DNA of 64,000 nt from Lineus longissimus (taxonomy: Eukaryota > Nemertea > Pilidiophora > Heteronemertea > Lineidae). The stretch lies in the NCBI RefSeq assembly GCF_910592395.1, contig NC_088308.1, positions 4,836,001-4,900,000 of the forward strand. Direction: 5' to 3'. A program made the translations under genes and the position numbers. Shown here piece after piece: positions 14,468 through 26,290 of this stretch. The notes below the pieces were generated by a model that saw only the letters and a list, made by a program, of their open reading frames with translations, ran no database searches and was not told where the DNA came from. The stretch's first letter is position 1. Every line of letters begins with the position of its first letter.

Positions 14468-14655
14468 GTAGCAGCAATGAAATCATAGTTAATACTGCTT
14501 CTAATGTTGCAGTATTGAAATCATAGTTAAACCGACTGCTTCTAAGGTTGCAGCATTGAAACCATAGTTAAACCAACTGCTTGCAGCATTGAAACTATAG
14601 TTGAACCAACAGCTTCTAAGGTTGCAGCATTGAAATCATAGTTGAGTCAATGCAA
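14468..14655. repeat. 41-bp minisatellite in the inferred kinase 3' UTR
   Basis: About five diverged copies of a unit with the core GTTGCAGCATTGAAATCATA follow one another. Spacings between equivalent positions are 38, 41, 33 and 41 bp. The array lies between the kinase stop codon and its candidate poly(A) signal, so it is probably transcribed. Confidence 0.75.
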
Positions 14656-14838
14656 TGGAGCGTTTTGTAGCTGGGTGTACCAGTCTGCAAAACCATCGAA
14701 TGACACGACCGAAATGCTCGTTAAAAGAAGAGTGATATAAAAATGACGGCAATCAACAAAGCAGGAATCACCTTTAGCAGTCCGTATACAAAATGGCGAG
14801 ATTGGCAATTGTTTCTTGAAGTGTCTCCATCATCAAGT

Positions 14839-15897
14839 TTATGTTGAGAGCAACCATTCGTGGATCCGTTTCTCACGAAATCGCCGCGTAACCTTCGTTT
14901 CAATCCCACAGTTTTCTAACATATCCGATAGCTCCTCCGTGCTGCGGTCGTCGCCCTGCGGCCGAGGGGACATAGGCTGATACATGTCATCGTCACTGCT
15001 CCGAGATTTGGTCCTGGTAAGCCAAGTATCGTCCATGTACTTATGAATTTCACGAATCGAACATCTCCGCTCCGGTTTTGGCTCAAGCATTTTCCTAAAC
15101 AATCGCATCAGCCGGGGAGTAAACGGCTTCCACTGCGAAGGAATTTTCAATGTCTTTCGCTTCTGCCAAAGGCTGAACTCGGCGTAGTAAGAGTCTTTTC
15201 GGTGAGCATTTTCCCAGGGGAAGTTTCCAGTAAGCGTACAGAACATAAGCACGGCAGCACCCCAAACATCGTGAGTAGTTTCAACACTGTAACTCTCATT
15301 TTTGACAGCTTCGCAGATTTCTGGGGGCGTATAAGGAATACTTCCGCTGGTTTTCTTCACCATTGTGCCAACCTTTCGGGTCATCCCGAAGTCCATTAGC
15401 TTTATTCTCGAACAGTACGTATCGAACACAAGAATGTTTTCTGGTTTGATATCGCGATGCACTAACTCTTTACTGTGCATGAACTCCAGCGCAGACATGA
15501 GTTGTCTGATGACATTTTTGGTGACAACTTCTGAAAGTCCGATCTGGGGCGTGATGGATTCGAACAGATCTCCCAAAGGAGCGTACTCCTGAGCAAAGAC
15601 ATAATTCTCGGCGGTCTCAAATGAGACATCGAAAGTGTCAACGATTGCTCTGTGTGGTGATAGATAATAGCTATAATAAAACTCACGGTTAAAGTCCTTT
15701 GGCTTGGTGTTCGACTTTGGGAGAAGCTTTAGCGCAACGCTCGTGCCCGTTTCGCGGCACACGGCAAGCACCACCTTCCCGTAGGTGCCGCATCCAAGGT
15801 CCTTGATCACATCGTAGTGGTCCTCGAGTTCTAACTGCTGCATGGCATCTGAAGTGCTACTCCTTGGAGAAGAATGAGGAGTCGAATCAACCGACAT
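14839..15897 (-). CDS. SBK1: SBK-family serine/threonine protein kinase (SH3-binding-domain kinase 1-like)
   Basis: This single-exon gene encodes 352 aa with an intact kinase domain at about residues 28-294. Visible elements are the glycine loop G35-x-G37-x-x-G40, ATP lysine K57 in VALK, the HRD motif 147-149 followed by KPEN, DFG 169-171, and the P+1 motif TPPE ending at E193. All residues needed for phosphotransfer are present. The overall pattern matches the SBK subfamily (human SBK1 is somewhat longer), which resembles the NPR/HAL5-like kinases. The S/P-rich N-terminus and a basic/acidic tail are low complexity. The start is the ATG of MSVDST; the same frame runs 12 nt further only to a TTG. 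The gene stands alone, with a compact promoter about 210 nt upstream. Absence of introns is notable and could mean an old retrocopy. The family call is firm, but the one-to-one relation to SBK1 is not. Confidence 0.92.
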   Translation of the reverse strand: MSVDSTPHSSPRSSTSDAMQQLELEDHYDVIKDLGCGTYGKVVLAVCRETGTSVALKLLPKSNTKPKDFNREFYYSYYLSPHRAIVDTFDVSFETAENYVFAQEYAPLGDLFESITPQIGLSEVVTKNVIRQLMSALEFMHSKELVHRDIKPENILVFDTYCSRIKLMDFGMTRKVGTMVKKTSGSIPYTPPEICEAVKNESYSVETTHDVWGAAVLMFCTLTGNFPWENAHRKDSYYAEFSLWQKRKTLKIPSQWKPFTPRLMRLFRKMLEPKPERRCSIREIHKYMDDTWLTRTKSRSSDDDMYQPMSPRPQGDDRSTEELSDMLENCGIETKVTRRFREKRIHEWLLST

Positions 15898-16104
15898 GGC
15901 AGGAGTCAATTTTCGTCTCTCTTGATCAAAGAAAGAAAAATCCTTTCAATAGAACAGTCTCTGCAAAAACCGATGGGAAATTTGGCACGAAGTTTTTCAG
16001 CAGACGACCATCTCTTGCTCTGCAGACGATTCTGAGCAGGCGATATCCTTTGATTCGATTGTACGTTTCGCTGATTGCGCTACCAACGCTGAATGTTTGA
16101 GCGA

Positions 16105-16163
16105 ACAACTGCCGACCTACGCGCCTTGTCGACATATATATACCGGCTGCGTTCCTGACGTCA
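16105..16163 (-). promoter_or_regulatory. CRE + TATA + initiator promoter of the kinase gene
   Basis: Reading the minus strand, a full palindromic CRE (TGACGTCA, 16156-16163) is followed after 14 bp by a TATA box (TATATATA, 16134-16142). An initiator-like CAGTT then places +1 near 16110, about 32 nt from the TATA box. The order and spacing are those of a focused RNA polymerase II promoter. This implies a 5' UTR of about 210 nt and regulation by CREB/ATF factors, which is inference. Confidence 0.7.
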
Positions 16164-16286
16164 CATGATGAGACTGGAGCTCCGTACCATGACATCAGGT
16201 GAATCGATAACCACGTGGTTGAGTAGAGCAGAAGAGGTAAGCAGACGATCGTAAGATCTCTGCAGTAAGATGGCTTTTTGGTAATA

Positions 16287-16464
16287 CAGTAAAACTACCC
16301 TAAGTCGGATTAAAATTGACCAGCGATCGTTATCCGGGTTACAGAATCCGGTTTTGGTCAGTTAAACAATGTTTAAGGGAATGACGACGTACGATATCAA
16401 CGGGACCCAGAGGGCCATTCGAGATTGCCGAATATCCAGCAATGGGATGTCCGACTTTCTACTG
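16287..16464. mobile_element. 178-bp pogo/Tigger-like MITE
   Basis: The left end reads CAGTAAAACTACCCTAAGTCGGA. The right end, reverse complemented, reads CAGTAGAAAGTCGGACA, so the termini are inverted CAGTA..AAGTCGGA repeats. The element is flanked by TA on both sides (16285-16286 and 16465-16466), the expected Tc1/mariner-pogo target duplication. It has no transposase, so it is non-autonomous. It sits about 125 bp upstream of the kinase CRE. Confidence 0.7.
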
Positions 16465-19400
16465 TACTCTAGCAATTAAGTATGTTTCTAAGGGAGTCTT
16501 AAAGTCCTGGGGGACAGAATATCAAAACCCTTTTATCGGTGATCATGTGGCTTGTCTACAGAAAGAAGAAGCTAAAGTAGAGGTGAAACATGCTGATATT
16601 GTAAGGCAGTTGCTGCTATTTCTGGTAGGCGGGTTTGTTATACATGCACTTCAGCCCCTCTATGCTTTGAGGAGATCTGAAGTCCGACGGCAAGGTACAT
16701 TGTACATGTATATCTCAATCAAGTCGTTAAATCAGGTCCATCAGATGAAATCAATTTCTTGTCAACCTTTGTTTACTTTTCTTCTTTTTCAGTTTCCTCT
16801 GTCTCGATCTTCTTCTTCTCCTCATAAGGTCACTGCTGACTTCTGTAAGCGTCTGTTGCGATCCACCCCGGTTGTGTGGGTGGCTATTGGCATGGAGGGG
16901 CGGCAATGACAAATTGATTATTATTGTATTGTAAAATTTGAACGTCATATTCACGTGCAGAGACCCACATGTGACCATCAAACCTCACCTAAATTCGACA
17001 CTATCACTTCCAGCCCTCAAGTTGAAATAATTTTACCGCCAATATGTGATTAGATGATCACCCTCATGGATCAAATAGAAACCGAATGGGTAATTGATGA
17101 AGCAGGATATGTAATTTGAAATTCACGCTCTCCGACAAGGGACCACGAGGTGAGATTTGATATCAAAGGATGCGTGGGCGAGGGGTGAACCGCTTTGGGC
17201 GCAGCTTCCTTATGTTTCGTCACTTCAGATTAATTGGCTATAAGCGTAGTTCGTTCGGTAGAAGTTATAACTTCGATCATGAATTTGAGATTTTCTGATT
17301 ATTGGCTTTTCAGAAGTAAATGTCCTTTTTGGGCCTGTGCGAAAACTATTGGACCAATTTCTTTCAAGATTGTTTTTTCTTTACTATATTTCAGCTTAGA
17401 GCATTTCTCGGTCTATTTCAAATATTTTCTCTCAAAACTGATCATTCGCATAATATATTACACCGCAACGCCAAAGATGTTAACCCGTATCCATTTGATA
17501 GAAATTGATAAGCTTACATAAGCTCAAGTATGTTCTTTCAGGGGCGCCAAATCCGTCGACTCGCCAAGGAAACCTTATGAAACCACCACTTGTTCAGCAT
17601 TGACTGATTTGGTCAGTGTGGACAACAGATGCCACATAAATGCAACATCGACGCTCATGTTACAGTATAAGAGCTAAAATGGGAGGCCACTATGAGTTAG
17701 ACCCAGACATACTGGTATTGTCGCCAATCACGAATAGCACTATTCTTGCTTCTTCTTGTGATCAAGATATCGAGTAATCGTCAACAAAAATATCCATGAA
17801 CAGAGGTTGTAATAGTTTAAGGTACTAACTACTAACCCATTTCAGAAGCCTTTTACTTCAAAGTGATAATTGAAGTAACAGGTTTTTGCTTGAGTTTCTT
17901 TCACACCGCCCAGTTGTACGACTATAATGCGTGGGGAATCGATTTCCGGCAATGTTGGACTCCTGCCATACCCGATCTTTTTCAAATGAATTTTAGGGGT
18001 GTAATGCACTTCTTATACCCCTCAGCTTCACAAGCCATTTATGTAGTAAATGCGTCGTATACGTGGCCGTGACATTCAGCTTCTTTTCTTTGTCGGTAAT
18101 CATTCACACAGAGTACTAATTGATTGACATACCGGTATAACTGTACCGAAAACCTACATGTAGCTGTTGCACGTCCATTGAAAAATTGCTGCTGGCCGAA
18201 AGATTGCTATGGCCTTATAGGGTATAGCAACAGGTTCCATCGAGGCATACCATGATAAGTATAGATGGTGACGAGACTATCGACCGATGTGTTTGTCTCT
18301 GCCCACAGAGAATCGAAAAGCCCGAAGCACTCTCTCTCTCGAATAACAAGATTGGGGATTCCGCATCGGAAACAAGGGTGTCTAGTAATCAGATATTAGT
18401 AAGATGATCGAGCGAGCCTATACTCTAAGGTAAGAAATATCACCCTCGGACGATGTCTGGCAATTGGATGACGAGCTACAATAACGCATCTTCCAGCGAA
18501 CATTTCCCTTTGCCTTTTGAGAACAGACGGTCAGCCATAATCGGATACAAGATACAAGGTACTAAAGCAGGCATGTTTAAGCCCATCTTGTGTCTTGAAA
18601 ATGGGGAGAGGAATATCAATGTACAAGGAAAATCCCCCATGCACGCCAAAATACGGAGAAGGACGGGAGGTGGAGGCGGAGTCATGAAAGCGACAGTGAG
18701 GATGAGGATATATTTTTCGTCTGGAATTAGTGTCGAAAAAAACATGCGTTGCTCTTTAACAAGTCATATCATTCTTGTTACCTGATATATCTAAAGCTGT
18801 CATTATGACTGTTCAACTGTTTCAGACTGACTTTAATTTGTAAGAATAGCTAGAATGTGATATGAGAAGGTGTTCATGGAAAGGCGGCTGTAGATTTGGG
18901 CGTTTGCCAGGGAAAAAGCCGGTCTTAGAGTACATCCAAGAATACGAACCACTCCTGGGATATCACTGAACTTTTTACAGGTGTTATTGAAGAGTTTCAT
19001 CGCAAAACGAGATAATGTGCTATATTCATCATTGTTTTGGGTTAACCACACCATGGCATTGCCCATAATGACTCATCAGACTCGTCGTCCTCGGTATTTC
19101 AGAGCGTTTGGGCCAACATTCTTAACAGTTAAATACTGAACTTTGAAGAACATTTCGCGTGATGGCAAAAACGGATATTTATCTCTTTATTCGAATGACT
19201 CTCTTTTATATCTACGTCGACCCGTTATAAACATCATGAGAAAGATGAAATCTTCAATGTTTCGTAGTTACAACAACAATCAAAAACAGTCTAGTTCTAG
19301 TCGTGTGGTCCTGTTTTGACTTGATTATCAAAGTTACTATTCTGTCACCGTTTTAGGATACTGTATAGTGAATAGGGTTTCTTGCCAACTCAATTTCCGG

Positions 19401-21939
19401 GAGACAATGTTTCGTAGATTACACCTGTCACTGTTTTTAGACGCTGTCGCCGTTGTACTGATTTTCGGTCAGCAAAACCTTTCTGCCAGCGGAACAGATA
19501 ATGGTAACGGCTGACTCTCTCCGTGTTTTTTGTATTTTCTTGTGCCGCAAGTAAAAGAGCAATAGGCATTACTTAGAATGTATAACATCCTTTACCTGTA
19601 TTACCCTCTTAAATTCACCTTTTTTCTTATTGGTTTCATTTGGGACTAAGTGAGTCGGTATAATTCCATTTCGCTTAACTGTAAAACATAGCTTAATAAT
19701 TTTTTTATTAAAAGCGGATTTTTATATTCTGGACCTGCTTTCACTGAAAAATACTTCTGAAGTAAGCTTACATGTACATATTAATATCGATATGGAGTTG
19801 CATTCGAGGAAATGATCAGGTGGCACGAAAAATAATACCTTAGCTTCTTAAGAATTGTTAAAATCATTTGCCGTTCAGAAGGTCTTACACATAGGTCTTA
19901 CAATAGCATATCCTTTCCTTGAACCATGCTGTTCGAAAGGTTAGCCAGTTTCTCCTGTCTGCTGGCATAATTTTGATACGGGGTGTGTGCGAAATGACTG
20001 TCTTCAAGTTGAGACACCATAATTACAACCGAAGCGGTCTCTAGAATATTTCTGCTGAGATGAAAAGAACTACAACTTCAAATGTGTACAATTAGACTTT
20101 TCAATAAATGATAGTTAAAACATAAGCTGAACAAAGTTATCTGAAGAACAAATTGACTCCGCGGCCATTTTCTTCTCTAATGATGACTTCTTTAAAAAAC
20201 TAGCGGAGATAATGGCACCGAAATAATGAGGAAAATCGTGTTAATTTAATCACAAATTTAAAAGGCAAAACCTAAAGGATGAAAACTACAATGACATTTT
20301 TCATCATAAGGGTGTTGACGCCGCCATACGTGCGTAGACTACTTTTGTAAGTTGAATACTCAAATCAGTTATCGTCATGATTGCGCTTCAATGTAGCAGG
20401 AGCAGCAAAGCATCACAGGGTACTTTATGCTATATCAAAGTTATTTTGAATCTGTGTTTCCATTAAAAAATCAAATATAATTGCACTCTATGTAGGATTA
20501 TTTTCAAGGAAACGAGTCAACGTTCTCTCTCTCGGTAAACAAATATTTTCCGATGGTTTATTTTCGTGAAAGATAACGTCACTTTGTGCCAACTCAGTCG
20601 GTATTTCGGGAATCTGGATTTCCAGTCTGAACAAAAATTGCTAATTTCCAAGCTGAAAACCAACTTCACTCTTAAAAATAAACGTTTTTGAGCTTTTGAA
20701 AATCCTTAATGGTTTTTCGGCCAACACAAATTAATTTCCAGCCCGTAGAGGTTTTTCAGCTAAGTAAAAACCCCTTGAAAAGATTTCTTTCACGATCTCA
20801 AAAAGCATTTGTTGTTTTCTTTTTACCAAAAACCTATATGTGGTGCATATTTTTGTTGGCCGAAAAACCTTTTTTCAGAAGCTCAAAACCCTTTTTATCT
20901 ACATGTGAGGTCCGAAGCAAGATCAGTAATATGACGAGTGGTAACCTATCCCGTGATTGTCGCTCTCCGGATCACAAAACAATACAGGCAGACACCATTA
21001 CTCTCAATACTGCATTCAGCCTGCTTAATTGAGACCACTTTAGTGTTTTCCCCGTAGACGAATTATCAAATTCAAAGAAATCACCCAGCAAAAAGTCAAA
21101 GTACTTGCAAATTAGCTAAAACTGCGTTGTATGGTACTAGTAGCATGATATACGTGTACATGTATGTACGTCTGTGAAGTACATGTACGCACCACCAGTC
21201 AAAGGATGTAATGATTTGTGACTTCTGCTGGCAGAAACAATGGTATCATATCCGCAAACATGGTTGAACGAAGGTCAGAGGATCACGAAAGCGCAGGGTA
21301 ACAGGTACTTATTGCTAATATCAGTTTTGTGTTTCTCTGCCAGGAAAATCAACAGCTGTCTGGATCAGATAAACCAAGTAACCTTTGCCATCTTATCACT
21401 GCAACCGCCGAGGCAAAAAACCACGACTGTCTTTCCTAGGAATGGTAAATTATTCAAAGATTTCAGGTGTGTCACAAATGGTTTCACTCTTGACAATAGT
21501 GGACAATTACATCAGTGTATATGAACCCCATTTTCTCATCTTAGACATCACGCACCTACAAAAAATCTGATTTTGGGATTCTCATCTTGTCGAACAATAT
21601 CACTTTTCTACATCAAATCGAATCTTTTGCAAACAGTATTGCTTTTTGTCTTGGCCACTATATACGGGTCAGTTGACAGAGGGTGGACGACTCGTCCCCG
21701 CCGTGGCTTATCAATCTCTTTAAACATGGCGAAGTAAGGAATTTCCCGAGTAAACAATAAAATCTGATTATTTTGTGTCAGTCAATTGATTACTGTTTTT
21801 CATCAGGGTATGTTTGCCTTTAGGTAAAGATGACCAGCCACGCACAGTTGAGGATAACACTGGTAAATGTATTGTCAAATATCTTTGTGACACATACAGT
21901 GGTAAAAATTCATGACTTGGGTTGATGTGCTCAACATAT

Positions 21940-22040
21940 AAGAGGGCGGTGGTCGACCTTTCAGCTATTTTGGGCGGCCTCTCAATCCAAGGGTCGCGAG
22001 TGCGAGCCCGGGGCGGCTAATGACCGCTTTGCCTTTCGAG
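21940..22040 (+). repeat. Possible tRNA-derived SINE head
   Basis: The run GGGTCGCGAGTGCGAGCCCG resembles the box B and T-arm region of a tRNA-derived SINE (GAGTTCGAGCCC in canonical form), with CTCAATCCAAGGG before it. The box A region is weak and the boundaries are uncertain. Confidence 0.35.
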
Positions 22041-25029
22041 CCGGGTTCAGATGTAAGCTACCTGCGTGGATGACTAAATCCCATCGAATAGGTTGCAATG
22101 CAAGTTACTTTTACTGTACCTATTATTTCGGCAAGGATAAAATACAGAAGGAATACGTTTTTTTAACACTTTCTTCACCTTTCTTGGAAAGGCTTGCTGA
22201 CTGTTGGTTTCAATTGGCGAGCGCCAGTCAGGCAAGCAGAACTTAAGAAAACCTGAGTATTCATGATCAAACGATACTAATCAGCGAAATGCCTACCATG
22301 CGGAGCTTCAAAAGAAACCAGTTGTTGCCCTTGAGAGGTTTCAACATTTTACTAAGGAAGTTGGTTGAGAGCTCGTTAACGTAAGTCAAACTTCATGATC
22401 TTAATTCGATTTGTGAAAATCATGGTGAAAGAACCGAGTGCATCGTGAATCATACACTTCAACTTTGAATGTCGCAGTTTCAAAATCATGGTCAACATCT
22501 CCTTTCAAGTTGTCGATTATGCGATTGGTCCAATGACGGTTACTGATGACAAGAATGTTGACGTAAGACGGTGGTTTTCTGAGGTGAACCATTACAAGCT
22601 TGACTCTGATGTAAGCAAATCGAAAGGCCAATGTTTTCAAACGAGCGAGTTCTCCATCGCATCGAAGTTCACGATGACGTAAAGGTTGTGACCATCCATA
22701 TTACACGGGGCAGTAATCTCTCTGAAGGAAATGGGGATTATAAAATGAATGATATATGACCTCGCAATATTATACTACGCACTCCTTTTCACATAGTTTA
22801 CGCCGATCCCTAAAACAAACAAATCGAAGTAACGAGGGCGTTTTCTTTTGTCAAAAAAAGAAGGAATGTCCATCTCATTGAAGGATGATGACGTCAAAGA
22901 GGTAATTCCTTGTTAATTACAATAAACACAATGTATTAACAGTTGTAAAGATTGCTATCGTTACTGACACAATTGTATTTTTGTAATGGATGGCCACATT
23001 AGTCATCACGTGCCACGGAGAATGAGATCTGTCTCTCTCACGAGACCTTTGAGGCAATCCTTTCTCGATATGTCTTTGGTCTACAATGTTACTTCTTTTG
23101 TAATGTTGATTACATTACGAACCTTCTTCTTTTTAGTGTGGCGATAAAGGATCGGTAGAATGACGAGTCATAGCGATGATGTAGGATGAAGTAGTTTCCA
23201 AACTGCCAAATAGGGAAAGTAGGGGATGCCATAGAACGGGTTGGTCCCGTTAATAATGAAATCTATTCCTTTTATTTCAAAGCTGTTTCTTCCTCTTGCT
23301 TACTTACTTATTCTTATTTTAAGCGTTAAAAAGACTTGCTTCAATATTCTTAGTCTTTATTGCCTCTTGATCTTATTATCTCTTCACTATTCTCTAGTTA
23401 GCGAATCTTTGGTATATGGTAAGTTACATGTTTGAACAGGTCATGCCTTTCTTTTTCTTTCGGATTTTTTTGCAGAATACAATCTAATGATAATTCAGGC
23501 ATTCCTTTTCTCTAAAAGGTTGGACAATAAAACAAAAGCATTTCTAAGTCACAACCTGACATTTGATATCGTTATCAACAGGCGTTTCCTTTCGTCGCCA
23601 CCATCGTTAAAAAGAGACAGGTTAATTCCGCTCCAATCTACCTTCAACCTGATTGATGATCCTGTTGACGACAAATCCAGAGAAATTACACTTATCTAAA
23701 GCAGACGACCGATCAATAACGAGCAGACGACAGATAAATATAGAGGGGAACCCTTGTTTTATTCATGGCACGGCCCAATGTCGTCATTAGGAGGCGGCAT
23801 CCCCATTGATTTCTTCCGATAAAGGCGATTTCAGTATAAGGTAAGGAGGTACACCGGATTCCCTGTTGCTATTTCTAGCCGTATTGACGTCATTCGCGAG
23901 GAAATCCCCTGATTGCTTACTTATATGGATGAGACGTGACACTTCTGCCACCAGAAATTCCCTATCGATCGAATTAGAGAAGAGGTGAAGGGGGCTTGAA
24001 ATCACTTAATTCGTTGTGAGCGCCTTGAGCGTTCCTCATTTCAGGGTAATTTTTTTAACAAACCCTACAATATATCTCAGAGTAATGTGTTCGCTGGCTC
24101 AACAAGCTGCTCCTTACGAAGAAGATGCGTCAAACTGGCACAGGCAGTTGAAAACCATACCTTTGTTCTCCTCGGTTGCATTAAGGGTTCTTAGGTCAGG
24201 CCTTCTCTTTGGTAACCAAGGGCCTGGGGTTCTGCTACCTGAACAACGTCAAATAATGATGAAATACGAAGACCGTAACCGTGCATTTCGTGTTTTCCTT
24301 TGATCTTCGTGACCGCAATAATCATATGTCAAGCTGTCTCCTTTGTGGTCAAGGGCCTTGTGTCCTTCTAGCGCATCACGGTGACCTTTATCAGAACCAA
24401 CATAAGTAGCCAAGACCAATCACTGCGTCATCCTTAAGGTCAGCGTGGATCCGTTACGGCTTTTATCAGCATATGTTCCGTGAGACTAAATCGCTATTTG
24501 GAGGGCCCCTGGGAGATAAGCGCGCTGACATTTACTCGCTCACGAAGAGCGTTACTCACCGAGGCTAAGTAAATGGTAAGGAATAAGTTAAGACCTCTGC
24601 TGAAGGAGAGATCAATTGTATAATTGACAATATCACTGAAGTATTGGATCTGTGGGGTATTTACAAATGGCAAATTTCTTCATGACTTAAGCAATACCGT
24701 CAATATTACTGTCATCTAATGTTTTTGCTGTCAAACATAAAGACAAGTTGTGTTTGTACGGCAAATTGAGAGGTACTGGAAGCACATCTGTCACAACATC
24801 AAAATCTGGTTTCGTCTCAGTGCCAGTTTGTTAAATACAACCATGTTTCCACATTTATCGCCAAGAAAGAAGCTACCGTATTTACCCTATAATATCCAGT
24901 CGTTCCCTCCATCTCGCCGTGATGACGGACAAGGAAGGTATCCATGCATCATTAATTGCTGCCAGCATCATTGATTATCGATTAGCTTCTTACCCTACAA
25001 TAGTCTCATAGCGTAGTTAGACAGAAACA

Positions 25030-25510
25030 TTGTTCACACGCTGTGTTACTTCTGCTATTACATCATCACTGAACCACAAACTGCATGGCCACGTCTTGGC
25101 GAGATTCCACACAAACGTCATAGCGTGGTACGACAATCGCCGAGTTACAAGAAGTTACATCAAGCCTTTACGGGTTCAAAATCATATCGTCATCACTTGT
25201 TATTTACAAGTTGTGATTACTTCTCCACTATGACATCACATCTGCACAACATAACACGATGGCAGTCAAGTGCAAATTGGCAACAACTTCGGCTGGATGT
25301 GAGTTAAAAACATGTCGTCATCAATGACATAATCGCTGATTTACTTGCAGTGATTTCTCCTGCAATACTACATCACCTTCGTCGAGGAGACCTTCATCAT
25401 TCCGACGTTGGTAAGATTCCGCAAACTTCATAAAGTGGTCTTTTTTAGTGGTATTGAGACATCCGCACAAAAAGTTACAAGTATGTCTACGAATGTCGTC
25501 ATCACACTCG
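25030..25510. repeat. Diverged repetitive block
   Basis: Related phrases recur through this stretch: TTACTTCT or GATTTCTCC, ACATCATCAC, GAGATTCC..CAAAC.TCATA and CGTCATCA. The impression is of an old tandem array with units of roughly 130-190 bp. Copies are too decayed to fix a period by eye, and no coding sense is apparent. Confidence 0.35.
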
Positions 25511-26212
25511 GCCTATTTATAAAAAGTATTAACGCCTCTACAAATTATTATATCATGTTCTCCACAGTATATTTCATCTGTCACTGGCAGTTTGGTCTCT
25601 GTGTACGACATGTACGACGTCACTAAACGAAGAATTGTGACTGATTTTGACCCCAATTACAAGAGAATACAATTACAAGAGAATATTACATAATATCCGT
25701 TATATTTCTTTTGGCAATATTATGCAATTGCTTTGAACCAGGGATTATCATTTCATCAGTCAAATTGGTATCGCAGCATGTCGTTCTGAATTTTGACATC
25801 CCTGGAAACTATCTTATCATAACTCCTTTTCCTCATCAGCTTGGCATTTCGCTAAGCGGCATCATACCATGTCAAAGACAGCTATCCGTTTATGACGTCA
25901 GATCTCCACCTCTCAGACTGGCTTATCCACAGCTTAGGGACTTACAACTAAACATGTACTTTAGAATCAGAGCAAAGCATGCTTATGCGCTATAGTCCCT
26001 TGTTAAACTTGCCAGAAGCGACATGATGATAAAAGTAAGGTCAAAGGCCATTTTTAGGGGAATAGTTAAAGTTTCATTTTGCGAATTTTTAAAGTTCAGG
26101 CGATCGACACTCTTGGTCGACAGCAATATTCTGTTTGTCCAAGATTTGACACATTATCACCCAGGATCCCATTACTGTTTGCCGAGAAATCAAACCATTA
26201 TTTGCCGCATTA

Positions 26213-26290
26213 CCACAACATCACCAACCATAACATCGCCGTATTGCCAGCAACATCACCAACCATAACATCGCCGTATTGCCAGCATCA
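26213..26290. repeat. Two-copy tandem repeat (about 42 bp)
   Basis: The phrase ACATCACCAACCATAACATC followed by GCCGTATTGCCAGCA occurs twice in succession, almost unchanged. Confidence 0.75.

Noticed and set aside
15043-15399. 118-codon plus-strand frame inside the kinase
   Set aside because: It is antisense to the kinase coding exon, with no independent evidence.
16442-16909. 155-codon plus-strand open frame, the longest outside the recognised genes
   Set aside because: Its start lies within the right terminus of the pogo-like MITE. The translation has no recognisable domain, and nothing suggests splice partners or a promoter.
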